Made by a program: the position numbers and the translations under genes | Notes under the pieces: generated by a model | Databases searched by the model: none | Told to the model about the DNA's origin: nothing | What the model saw: only the letters and a program-made list of their open reading frames with translations | Shown here: piece by piece, positions 1 to 6,686 of the stretch | Layout of the letters: each line of letters begins with the position of its first letter | Numbering within the stretch: position 1 is the first letter of the stretch | Assembly (NCBI GenBank): GCA_035630195.1 | Contig: DASQLD010000262.1 | Coordinates: 1-8,460 of the forward strand | Source of the DNA: DASQDN01 sp035630195 | GTDB lineage: Bacteria > Acidobacteriota > Terriglobia > Bryobacterales > Bryobacteraceae | Direction: 5' to 3' | Length of the DNA stretch: 8,460 nucleotides

Positions 1-315
1 CTGAAACTGTGGCATGGCATGATGCAGAGCGTCGCTAGAGATTTGAAGCCAATACGACAAGTGACGGCCGAGGTTTACGTGCCTCCTTATCCCGGCGCGC
101 ACCCCGTGCCCTATCTGCGGCTGAAGTGGGACAAGAACGCGCTACCAATCAGCTATGAAGAATGCGCAAAGCAGCTCAGAGAGGGCGAGCCGCGCGTCGA
201 AGTCAACGCATCCCCCGAGGAGATGACGCTTGCGTCGTACATGCTCAATCCTGGCGAGGAAAGAATTGTTGGCTGGCGGCTCGCGGACGTTCTCAGCCGG
301 GCGTCGAAACAGTAG
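1..315 (+). CDS. SelA-like PLP-dependent enzyme, C-terminal fragment (5' end outside window)
   Basis: The reading frame is open from base 1, so this is the last 104 residues of a longer gene. It aligns without gaps at its start to the C-terminal domain of the full-length SelA-like protein encoded at 4645-5841: the Trp in 'LKLWHG' matches the Trp in 'YKGWER', 'TAEVYVP' matches 'QAEIFVP', 'LRLKWD' matches 'LRVRWD', 'LREGEPRVEV' matches 'LRDGEPSIEL', and 'YMLNPGEE' matches 'WMLQPGEA'. This is the small C-terminal domain of fold-type I PLP enzymes of the SelA / glucosaminate-6-phosphate ammonia-lyase type. The catalytic lysine lies upstream of the window, so activity cannot be judged. The gene ends in TAG one base before the stop of the convergent M81 gene. 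It is a paralogue, not a copy, of the downstream gene because the two have diverged strongly. Family is fairly sure; substrate unknown. Confidence 0.85.
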   Translation: MKLWHGMMQSVARDLKPIRQVTAEVYVPPYPGAHPVPYLRLKWDKNALPISYEECAKQLREGEPRVEVNASPEEMTLASYMLNPGEERIVGWRLADVLSRASKQ

Positions 316-322
316 CCTACTG
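310..322. repeat. Short palindrome containing both convergent stop codons
   Basis: CAGTAG, one C, then CTACTG form a perfect inverted repeat of 6-bp arms. The plus-strand TAG at 313-315 and the minus-strand TAG at 319-317 are mirror images within it. As a hairpin it would have only about five pairs and no T-run, so it is not called a terminator. The transcripts of the two genes must terminate inside each other's coding sequence or read through. Confidence 0.4.
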
Positions 323-1876
323 CATTCCCCAGAGTTTGCCGCGCACGTTCTTGAAGGTGAATCGACCTGGATTCACGGCGGTGGAGCCTGGGGAATCGAC
401 CACGATAATTTTCGCGGATACAGGCTCGTAGCCCGCTCGCGGCGCTACCGTACCCTTCGCCACCAGAATCTTCTGGCGTTCCGGGTAAATGCCAAGGCTC
501 ACAATCTGGTGGATGCTGAACGGCACGATTCTCCTTGTGGTGAGGATGAGCAGGTTCTTTTCATCTTTCGTTCCGCCGTCGACTTCGATTACCGCTGTCG
601 GACCCATTGAGAAGTAGCGGCCGCCACCGTGACGGATTTCGGTCTCGATGTAGTCGCCGTCGTGAAGTGATTTCACCTTGCCGCGTATCGATACTGGCTT
701 GCCATGGAGGTTGTCCGCCTTTCCGCCAACCGCCATGTCGAAAGTGTTCCCGATGCCGGCCTTCGTGGCTGTCTGCACTGCAGCCGGATCGGCGATCGTC
801 ATTACCCACCCAGTCGCTTTCTGCTTGACTAATTCGTCGAGAATAAACGTGCTGTCAGCAGACGAACCGCCTCCCACGTTGTCGCCCGTATCAAACAGGG
901 AAACAGGAAACTTGGTTTCCGCCATGGCTTGCTTTACCGCGGCAGCAGGGTCAGGAATCTTCAGGACGATGCGGTCCCGGCTTGACCACAACAGATCGGC
1001 GAATCGCTTGGCTTCTCTGTCGGCAAGTGCCCGGTCGCCATCGGCCACAACGATCACACTCGGCCCCATGTAGGGAACATCCGAGTACTGATAGCCGCCC
1101 ATTACGCTAACCGCGAGGATCTTCGAGTTGCTTTGCTCGAGGTCTTGGCTGGCTTTGGTGATCGGCAACAACGGCTCAGCATAAGTGTTTTGAAAAATGA
1201 TGTTGTAAACCATGTCTGGCTTCAGAATTACCTGCACGGGCTTAACTTCACCTCGGAGAGTGCGCGCCATGATCGAGGCGGCGCGGCGGCCCCGCAACCG
1301 CGTATCGAGATGTGGATTCTGTTGATAGCTGACAAGCGCGGTGGAGAGTTTGATGAGCTCGGGCGATGGATTTCCATGGAAATCGTGCGTTACTACGATC
1401 GGAATGGAAGGACCGAATGCAGTCCGCACTCGCCGTACAATTTCTTCGTCAGCCTGCGGATATCCATCCGCCACCATGGCTCCATGTAGCGCGAGCAGGA
1501 TGCCGTCGAGCTTTGGAGCGCCTTTCAAACTTGTGACGAGCCGCTGAGTTAAGGTTTCGAACGTATCCTTTGTCAAAGGACCCGAAGGCGTCGCGGACGC
1601 GATGTATGCAGGATACACGTCGAACTTCTCTTGATCTGCACCGTCGAGGTAGCCGGAGATCTCGGTGTTGCTCTTGCGCAACGACGCGAGCAGATCGCCG
1701 CCTTGCAGATTGGTAGCCCCACGCATGCCTTCAAAATCCGCTACAACGGTCTTGGCGGGATTGAAGGAGTTCGACTCGTGCATCAGGCCGCCGATAGCAA
1801 CCACGAATCGACGGTCCTGGGGGAGTAATGATGAAGTCGTTGTAAGGAGAACAGCGGCAAGTATTAGCGATCGCAT
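317..1876 (-). CDS. M81 family (MlrC-like) metallopeptidase with export signal
   Basis: The 519-residue product belongs to the M81 family, named after MlrC, the zinc enzyme that cleaves linearised microcystin. Seen in the sequence: the N-terminal 'MHESNSFNP' motif (residues 32-40), 'LALHGAMVA' (His131), 'THDFHGN' (His164, Asp165, His167), 'NPHLDT' (188-192), 'FQNTYAEP' (228-235), 'GDNVGGGSSADST' (331-343) and a conserved C-terminal domain ending near 'VDSPGSTAVNPGRF'. The HGAM histidine and the D-x-H pair are the expected zinc ligands of the family. Residues 1-20 (MR, a hydrophobic LILAAVLL core, then a polar stretch to Gln20) look like a short Sec signal peptide, so the enzyme probably acts in the periplasm. 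The start at 1876 is chosen because AAAGGA lies 8 bases upstream and the signal begins there; an in-frame start at 2023 would run 134 bases into the upstream gene. It is last in a three-gene operon. Natural substrate unknown; microcystin itself is unlikely. Confidence 0.9.
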   Translation of the reverse strand: MRSLILAAVLLTTTSSLLPQDRRFVVAIGGLMHESNSFNPAKTVVADFEGMRGATNLQGGDLLASLRKSNTEISGYLDGADQEKFDVYPAYIASATPSGPLTKDTFETLTQRLVTSLKGAPKLDGILLALHGAMVADGYPQADEEIVRRVRTAFGPSIPIVVTHDFHGNPSPELIKLSTALVSYQQNPHLDTRLRGRRAASIMARTLRGEVKPVQVILKPDMVYNIIFQNTYAEPLLPITKASQDLEQSNSKILAVSVMGGYQYSDVPYMGPSVIVVADGDRALADREAKRFADLLWSSRDRIVLKIPDPAAAVKQAMAETKFPVSLFDTGDNVGGGSSADSTFILDELVKQKATGWVMTIADPAAVQTATKAGIGNTFDMAVGGKADNLHGKPVSIRGKVKSLHDGDYIETEIRHGGGRYFSMGPTAVIEVDGGTKDEKNLLILTTRRIVPFSIHQIVSLGIYPERQKILVAKGTVAPRAGYEPVSAKIIVVDSPGSTAVNPGRFTFKNVRGKLWGMQ

Positions 1877-1884
1877 GCTTGTGA

Positions 1885-1890
1885 TCCTTT
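1885..1890 (-). promoter_or_regulatory. Ribosome binding site of the exported M81 gene
   Basis: On the minus strand the sequence reads AAAGGA followed by an 8-base spacer (TCACAAGC) and ATG at 1876. It overlaps the stop codon of the upstream gene by one base, which suggests coupled translation, and it decides between the start at 1876 and the longer frame from 2023. Confidence 0.6.
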
Positions 1891-3125
1891 CAGTCAAGAC
1901 GCTTCCCGTCCGGTCCCCAACCCTTTGTGCAGAAGTGTGACGCATCGGTGGTTTGATAGCGAACCTGAGCGAGTTGGGGTGTCTCCAGCTTCTTGTAACC
2001 CTGAATGCGCGATTCCAGGGCAAAATCGAGAATGCCGCTTGTCAGTAACGTGCGCTCGACTGGATAAGGAGGCTTGCCCGTCTCGAACATTTTTTCGATG
2101 TTCTGTACGAGACAGCCGAAGTGGTGGTGTGGTCTGCCGTTCTGCAGGTTCATCAATGTCGACACCGGCTCCTGCTTTCCCTCGATATTGAGAGCGACTG
2201 TGAAGTCTTCGACCATGCCGGTCATCAGAAATGCCGCGGCCTTGAGGCCGTCATTGTAGTCGATGATAAACACGGCGGGATCTTTCACGAGATCCCTTGG
2301 GGCGTCTGGCTTGCGTGTATTGCTGCGCGAGAGGGCGTTCTCGAACAGCGTGTTAGCCCAGGCGGTCTTGTCGATAAAGTTCCAGCAGTCCTCGTTCTGC
2401 AGGCACTGAACAGAACGGACCCCTGTCTCACCTCCCTTCCTGCGTTCGACCATGCACTGTAGCGCCTCGAGAAGGTGAAAGCCATAAATATCGAGGCCAC
2501 TGTAGGAGATTGCGACCGCGTGGGTTTGTTTGGCGCCGAACGGAGCATCGATAGCGGGAATGCGCTGCGCCACCGGAGCCGAGGAACCGGCCAGCATCGG
2601 GAATCGGAGCTCACGGGATATGTCCACCATTCGCTTGGCTTGACGCCAGTTCCACGACAGATGTTTGTCGTTGAAGACCGGAACGCCGCGGCCGGTCTGC
2701 CGGAAGACGTCCGTGATCTTGAGGAACATCTCGAACCGCGGGTATAGCTTCTGAGCTTTGTCGTTGGTGGGGTAGTCGCCGTGCTCGCCGATCAGCAGTA
2801 CGCCGTCGACCGCGAGTTTGTCGCCCCCCAACGTCAGCGCATCCGCGACGGTGCGGAAGATCGGAACATTGAATTTCTTCGCCCGCTCCCGGCTCATATC
2901 CTGCTTGGGAATCTGCTCGGTGAACATCGAGACGATCTTCGATCTCGGATAGGGCGGCTGATTGTCCTGATTGAAGCCTTCAAGATACTTGCCGACGATC
3001 ACGTCGGCATGGGACATGGGCCGGTACTCTGTGATGATGGCGGCGATTTTCTTAGGGGCGGCGGTGGCCTGATTCATCGCGAAAGCGGTAGAGGCGGAGG
3101 TAGCGAGAAATGTTCGTCGGTTCAT
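1890..3125 (-). CDS. Tat-signal protein of unknown function, possibly Gfo/Idh-like
   Basis: The 411-residue product begins 'MNRRTFLATSAS', a twin-arginine signal with a small hydrophobic stretch to about residue 23, so it is probably exported folded. I do not recognise a named family with certainty. The first part has a Rossmann-like rhythm: 'KIAAIITEYRPMSHADVI' (26-43), 'IVSMFTEQ' (64-71), 'NVPIFRTVADAL' (86-97) and 'VDGVLLIGEHGDYP' (106-119). This resembles Gfo/Idh/MocA oxidoreductases, but the GxGxxG nucleotide motif is missing. The tail 'HHHFGCLVQNIEKMFETGKP' followed by 'PYPVERTLLTSGILDFAL' resembles the C-terminal end of that superfamily. Other notable points are 'FNDKHLSWNW' (151-160), 'GFHLLEALQCMVERR' (215-229) and a His333-335 cluster. 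It sits between the two M81 genes, 6 bp after one and 13 bp before the other, so it is very likely co-expressed with them. A redox or carbohydrate-related role is only a guess. Confidence 0.75.
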   Translation of the reverse strand: MNRRTFLATSASTAFAMNQATAAPKKIAAIITEYRPMSHADVIVGKYLEGFNQDNQPPYPRSKIVSMFTEQIPKQDMSRERAKKFNVPIFRTVADALTLGGDKLAVDGVLLIGEHGDYPTNDKAQKLYPRFEMFLKITDVFRQTGRGVPVFNDKHLSWNWRQAKRMVDISRELRFPMLAGSSAPVAQRIPAIDAPFGAKQTHAVAISYSGLDIYGFHLLEALQCMVERRKGGETGVRSVQCLQNEDCWNFIDKTAWANTLFENALSRSNTRKPDAPRDLVKDPAVFIIDYNDGLKAAAFLMTGMVEDFTVALNIEGKQEPVSTLMNLQNGRPHHHFGCLVQNIEKMFETGKPPYPVERTLLTSGILDFALESRIQGYKKLETPQLAQVRYQTTDASHFCTKGWGPDGKRLD

Positions 3126-3131
3126 GGATGT

Positions 3132-4598
3132 TTAGGAAATACCGAATAGACCTGGACGCGCGCGTTCGTAGTGAAAGCGTGCAGGATTCACGGCGGTGGC
3201 GCCGGGCGAATCGACTAGCACGATCTTCTTGACGATCGGCTCATATGCCGCGCGCGGGGCGATCGTTCCCTTAGCGACGAGAATTCTTTGACGCTCGGGA
3301 TAAATACCGCAACTCACGATCTGATGGATGGAATTCGGGTGCGACCGCAGGGTTGTCAAAAGTAAGAGATTTGCGAGGTCAGGTGTTGATCCCTCTACTT
3401 CGATCACGGCGCTATGGCCGAGATCGTGAAAGCGCGAGCCCCCATGTCTCACTTCGGGTTCCACATAGCGACCGGCGTGCAACGATTGAACGCGACCGCG
3501 TATCGGGACGGGACGCCCGTGCAGATCATCGCGCTTGCCGCCAACGAGCATACTGAAGGCGCCATCGATTCCCACTCTGATTGCTTGCTGAACCGCTTCG
3601 GGGTCACTGATCGTCATTACCCAACCATGAGCCTTCTGCCGCAGTAGCTCATCGAGCAGGAATGTGCTGTCGCCGGCCGAACCCCCAAGGACATTGTCTC
3701 CCGCATCGAAAAGCGCAATTGGGAAATCGGCTCCTTTGATCGCCTCTGCTACTGCAGTCGCAGGATCGGGAAGGTTGAGCTTTAGATGATCACGAAGGTT
3801 CCAGAGACGTTCCGAAAGACGCTGTGCTTCGTCCTGAGCTAGTTGCGGATTGTTGTCTGTAACCACTACTGCGGACGGACCGACGTAAGGAACGTCCGCA
3901 TATTGATAGCCGCCGGATACGCTTGCGGCCAAGACGTCTTTCTGTCCTTCGAGCCGGATCGATTCTTGGGTCACGGCCAAGAGCGGCTCGGCGTAGGTGT
4001 TCTGAAAGACGATATTCCAGATCATCGGCGGCTTGACGATGGACTGTGTCGGACGGATTTCTTTACTGATCACACGCGACAGTATAGAGGCCGCGCGTTC
4101 GCCTCGCTGTTTTGTGTCGAGATGAGGATTTTGTTGATACGTCAACAGAGCGTTGCAGCTTGCGACAGTTTCAGGCGAGATGTTTGCGTGGAAATCGTGA
4201 CTGACTACCAGAGGTAATTCAGGTCCAATCTGCTCGCGCACCCGTCTGACGATCTCAGTGTCTGCGTGCGGTATGTGCTCAGCCACCATCGCCCCATGCA
4301 GGGCAAGATACACGCCATCATATCGACCGCCTGCCGAGAGATTTTTGATCAGGCAATCGACGAGCGTCTCATAGGCACTCTCCGCGACCGGACCGCTCGG
4401 CGTCGCCGTAGCAGCGAAGACCGGAACACATCTAAGGCCGCATGCCGGAGCCGCGTTCAAGAAGCCGGAGACTTCCGTATTGCCCTGTGCCCACAGTACG
4501 AGATCGCGTTTCTCTACGCGGAACTCTTCCAGGCGTGTGAGCGCCGGGTTGAACGAGTTTGACTCGTGCATCAGGGTCGCCACAGCCACAGTCGGCAT
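3132..4598 (-). CDS. M81 family (MlrC-like) metallopeptidase, no signal peptide
   Basis: The 488-residue product is a close paralogue of the M81 protein at 317-1876. A by-eye alignment of about 110 residues around the metal site gives roughly 60% identity. All family landmarks are present: 'LMHESNSFNP' (9-18), 'LALHGAMVA' (His101), 'SHDFHAN' (His134, Asp135, His137), 'YQQNPHLDT' (154-162), 'FQNTYAEP' (198-205), 'GGYQYADVPYVGPS' (229-242) and 'GDNVLGGSAGDST' (300-312). The start at 4598 (MPTVAVATLMHES) puts the family's first beta strand right at the N-terminus and gives no signal peptide, so a cytoplasmic location is likely. A longer start at 4646 would add 16 residues that are not a signal and would overlap the divergent gene's start by 2 bp. 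No clear ribosome binding site precedes either start. It is the first gene of the minus-strand operon. Expected role: zinc-dependent amide or peptide hydrolysis; substrate unknown. Confidence 0.88.
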   Translation of the reverse strand: MPTVAVATLMHESNSFNPALTRLEEFRVEKRDLVLWAQGNTEVSGFLNAAPACGLRCVPVFAATATPSGPVAESAYETLVDCLIKNLSAGGRYDGVYLALHGAMVAEHIPHADTEIVRRVREQIGPELPLVVSHDFHANISPETVASCNALLTYQQNPHLDTKQRGERAASILSRVISKEIRPTQSIVKPPMIWNIVFQNTYAEPLLAVTQESIRLEGQKDVLAASVSGGYQYADVPYVGPSAVVVTDNNPQLAQDEAQRLSERLWNLRDHLKLNLPDPATAVAEAIKGADFPIALFDAGDNVLGGSAGDSTFLLDELLRQKAHGWVMTISDPEAVQQAIRVGIDGAFSMLVGGKRDDLHGRPVPIRGRVQSLHAGRYVEPEVRHGGSRFHDLGHSAVIEVEGSTPDLANLLLLTTLRSHPNSIHQIVSCGIYPERQRILVAKGTIAPRAAYEPIVKKIVLVDSPGATAVNPARFHYERARPGLFGIS

Positions 4599-4644
4599 TG
4601 GAGATACCGTACCACGACCGATTGCGAATGGTATGTTTAGCTCC
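4599..4644. promoter_or_regulatory. Short divergent intergenic region, probable shared promoter area
   Basis: Only 46 bp separate the two divergent starts (4598 minus, 4645 plus). It must hold or abut promoters for both operons. ATACC at 4604-4608 is matched by GGTAT at 4630-4634, an interrupted inverted repeat with 21 bases between arms that could be an operator. TATGTT at 4632-4637 resembles a -10 box for the plus gene, which would make that transcript nearly leaderless; no convincing -35 is seen. The absence of Shine-Dalgarno sequences on both sides agrees with leaderless or near-leaderless messages. All of this is inference from short matches. Confidence 0.4.
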
Positions 4645-5841
4645 ATGAAGCGCCAACTGACTCGTCGTCGAATGCTCGGTAGTGCTGCCGTTGTTGCGGC
4701 GCCAGTCTCGCTGACCGCAGCTCCCGTAGCTCAGAGAGATTTCCTGAAGGAGCTCGGCGTGCGGCCGATCATCAACGGCGCTGGCGTGTATACGTTTTCG
4801 ACCGCTTCATTGATGCGACCGGAAGTCGTGGAGGCAATTCGATCCATTAGCACCAAATTTGTTCGTCTGGATGAACTTCACGACGCCGTAGGTCAGCGAA
4901 TCGCCAAAATGCTGGGAGCTGAGGCGGCGATGGTTCCCTCGGGCGCCGCTGCAGGCCTGACGCTGGGCACAGCCGCAGTCCTGACGGGCGAGGATGCGGA
5001 CCGCATCCGCCGCATACCGGATCTGACGGGGATGAAGACAGAAGTCATCGTTCAAAAGTCGCACCGCTTCCCGTATGACCACATGGTCCGGAATTGCGGC
5101 GTTCGACTCATCGAAGTGGAATCGCGAGAAGAATTTGAGCGGGCGATCAATCCGAACACTGCGATGCTGCTGTTTCTGAACAAGGCGTCCAAGCTTGGCA
5201 AGATCGGGATAGAGGACTTCATCGCGATCGGGAAGAAGCGCAAGATTCCGACCATGAACGATTGTGCTGCCGACGTGCCGCCAGTCGAGAACCTTCTCGG
5301 TCCGATTCGCAAGGGTTTCGATATGGTCGTTGTGTCGGGTGGGAAGGCGATCCGAGGCCCGCAATCCGCGGGAATACTCGCTGGACGGGCGGACCTGATT
5401 CGGGCGGCACGGAAGAATACCTCTCCGAACTCGGATACGATCGGCCGGTCGTGTAAGGTCAACAAAGAAGAGATGGTCGGGATGATGGTGGCCCTCGAGT
5501 CCTTCTTGAAGGAAGATTACCCGAGCATTTACAAGGGATGGGAGCGCACGACCGAATCCATGAAGACCGCAATGACGAAGCTGCCGGGCGTGCAGGCTGA
5601 AATATTCGTCCCGGAGATCGCGAATCAATGTCCGCACTTGCGCGTTCGATGGGACGCCGGCAAGTACCCTATCGACGCTGCTGAGCTAATGCAGAAACTG
5701 CGCGACGGTGAGCCGTCGATTGAGCTCGTACCCGCTCCAATGACGGCGGGAACCTTGGAGATCGCTAGTTGGATGCTGCAACCGGGCGAAGCCGATATCA
5801 TCACCCGTCGTATTCGAGAAACGCTCACAGGAGGAGCTTAG
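4645..5841 (+). CDS. Tat-exported SelA-like PLP-dependent enzyme (probable amino-compound lyase)
   Basis: The 398-residue product is a fold-type I PLP enzyme of the SelA / D-glucosaminate-6-phosphate ammonia-lyase group. Seen: a twin-arginine signal 'MKRQLTRRRMLGSAAVVAAP' with cleavage likely near residue 26-30; 'ELGVRPIINGAGVYT' (36-50), the group's N-terminal motif; 'VPSGAAAGLTLGTAAVL' (97-113), the phosphate-binding region; 'MNDCAADVPP' (204-213) with Asp206 as the likely partner of the pyridine nitrogen; and 'SGGKAIRGPQSAG' (231-243) with Lys234 as the Schiff-base lysine. The key residues are intact. Members of this group act on amino or amino-sugar substrates by elimination rather than making selenocysteine; no tRNA-binding N-terminal domain is evident here. 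Tat export fits an enzyme that must load its cofactor before export. An in-frame ATG at 4633 would add 4 residues, and no strong ribosome binding site decides between them. A RidA gene follows 7 bp downstream. Substrate unknown. Confidence 0.85.
   Translation: MKRQLTRRRMLGSAAVVAAPVSLTAAPVAQRDFLKELGVRPIINGAGVYTFSTASLMRPEVVEAIRSISTKFVRLDELHDAVGQRIAKMLGAEAAMVPSGAAAGLTLGTAAVLTGEDADRIRRIPDLTGMKTEVIVQKSHRFPYDHMVRNCGVRLIEVESREEFERAINPNTAMLLFLNKASKLGKIGIEDFIAIGKKRKIPTMNDCAADVPPVENLLGPIRKGFDMVVVSGGKAIRGPQSAGILAGRADLIRAARKNTSPNSDTIGRSCKVNKEEMVGMMVALESFLKEDYPSIYKGWERTTESMKTAMTKLPGVQAEIFVPEIANQCPHLRVRWDAGKYPIDAAELMQKLRDGEPSIELVPAPMTAGTLEIASWMLQPGEADIITRRIRETLTGGA
5829..5836 (+). promoter_or_regulatory. 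Ribosome binding site of the RidA gene
   Basis: AGGAGGAG lies inside the last codons of the PLP enzyme gene, 12 bases before the ATG at 5849. The spacing is longer than ideal, but it is the best Shine-Dalgarno match in the operon and indicates that RidA is translated from the same message as the PLP enzyme. Confidence 0.55.
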
Positions 5842-5848
5842 TCAGCAA

Positions 5849-6295
5849 ATGAAGTTCTGGCGAAGAGATTTTTGGATGGCGCTTGGAGCGCTTGCCTTGC
5901 CGGCCGCGGCGGCTCAGAGTAGTTCAAGCGGTAAGAAAAAGAGTGTGTTTTATAGAGGTAAGAAGCCAAGCGGTACGCCTCTCTATTCCGAGATTATTTC
6001 GCATGGAGATCTGATTTTCATCAGCGGCCATGGCACGAATAAAGTACAAGGCATTCGTGAACAAACGGAATTCGTGCTGAACGAGATTGAAGCTTGCCTC
6101 AAAACAGCGGGATCATCGATGAATAATGTTTTGAAATGCAATGTTTATCTAGCGAAACTCGACGACTACAAGCCTATGAATGACGCCTATGTTGGCAGAT
6201 TTGGCATGGAACCACCAGTGAGGACAACTGTTGCCGTAGCGGGGATTCCTCTCGATGGGGCACTCGTAGAGATAGAGGTCATCGCGCATCGCTAA
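5849..6295 (+). CDS. RidA-family (YjgF/YER057c/UK114) enamine/imine deaminase with Tat-like signal
   Basis: The 148-residue product has a canonical RidA core: 'YSEIISHGDLIFISG' (46-60), 'QTEFVLNEIEACLKTAG' (72-88), 'VLKCNVYLAKLDDYKPMNDAY' region (94-114), 'PPVRTTVAVAGIPLDG' (122-137) and 'VEIEVIA' (140-146). Arg125 corresponds to the substrate-carboxylate-binding arginine of active RidA proteins and Glu141 to the catalytic-site glutamate, so activity is expected: hydrolysis of 2-aminoacrylate-type enamines/imines to 2-keto acids plus ammonia. Unusual points: an N-terminal extension 'MKFWRRDFWMALGALALPAA' with paired arginines, a hydrophobic core and an Ala-rich cleavage site, so it is probably exported, whereas RidA is normally cytosolic; and the loop between 'ISG' and 'QT' is about six residues shorter than usual. 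The gene lies 7 bp after a PLP lyase-like gene, the classical source of RidA substrates. Confidence 0.88.
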   Translation: MKFWRRDFWMALGALALPAAAAQSSSSGKKKSVFYRGKKPSGTPLYSEIISHGDLIFISGHGTNKVQGIREQTEFVLNEIEACLKTAGSSMNNVLKCNVYLAKLDDYKPMNDAYVGRFGMEPPVRTTVAVAGIPLDGALVEIEVIAHR

Positions 6296-6610
6296 CGGCA
6301 GCTCACTTTGATCCTTGGCACAGGCCGTCGCGCACCCTGGCGGGCGTGTCTCGAGCGGCTTGCGATGTATTTGCTCCGTCTGATCTGCTTTTCTTCGACC
6401 ACAGCAAGGGCAGCAAAGTCGGGACGTCGATGAAAATCAATACATAGACCACGGACCGGTATGGGGATCATTGATTCTGGACCATGCGCCAAGTTAGTGT
6501 CGTACGCAATAACGGAAGTCAGATCGTTTTGTCGGCACCGGCTAGGGAGAGCGAGGCGGACGCCGTGAAACTGTAAACTGGGCGGCGCTCAAACCCGCTT
6601 GCAGTCACTC

Positions 6611-6635
6611 CACGATGTCGTGACCTTTGCAAAGG
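6611..6635. repeat. Two adjacent short palindromes
   Basis: CACGATGTCGTG (6611-6622, 5-bp arms around TG) is followed after one base by CCTTTGCAAAGG (6624-6635, perfect 12-bp palindrome). They lie about 40 bp before the ribosome binding site of the small ORF at 6687. Paired palindromes in this position could be protein binding sites, but such short repeats also occur by chance. Confidence 0.4.
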
Positions 6636-6686
6636 CCTGTTGGCGCAGGATTGCCGCTGAGTGTGCTTGCCGGTAAGGAGGAGCAC

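Noticed and set aside
1877..2023. Upstream extension of the exported M81 gene to an ATG at 2023
   Set aside because: It would overlap the preceding gene by 134 bases, adds Arg-rich sequence unlike the family, and hides the signal peptide and the ribosome binding site for the start at 1876.
4480..4644. Upstream extension of the SelA-like gene to an ATG at 4480
   Set aside because: It runs antisense through the start of the divergent M81 gene and puts the Tat signal in the middle of the protein.
4599..4646. Longer start for the signal-less M81 gene at 4646
   Set aside because: The extra 16 residues show no signal peptide or family similarity and the start would overlap the divergent gene's start by 2 bp; not fully excluded.
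4807..5637. 276-codon open frame on the minus strand
   Set aside because: It lies fully antisense inside the SelA-like gene, whose motifs are intact; its product is Arg/His-rich with no recognisable domain.
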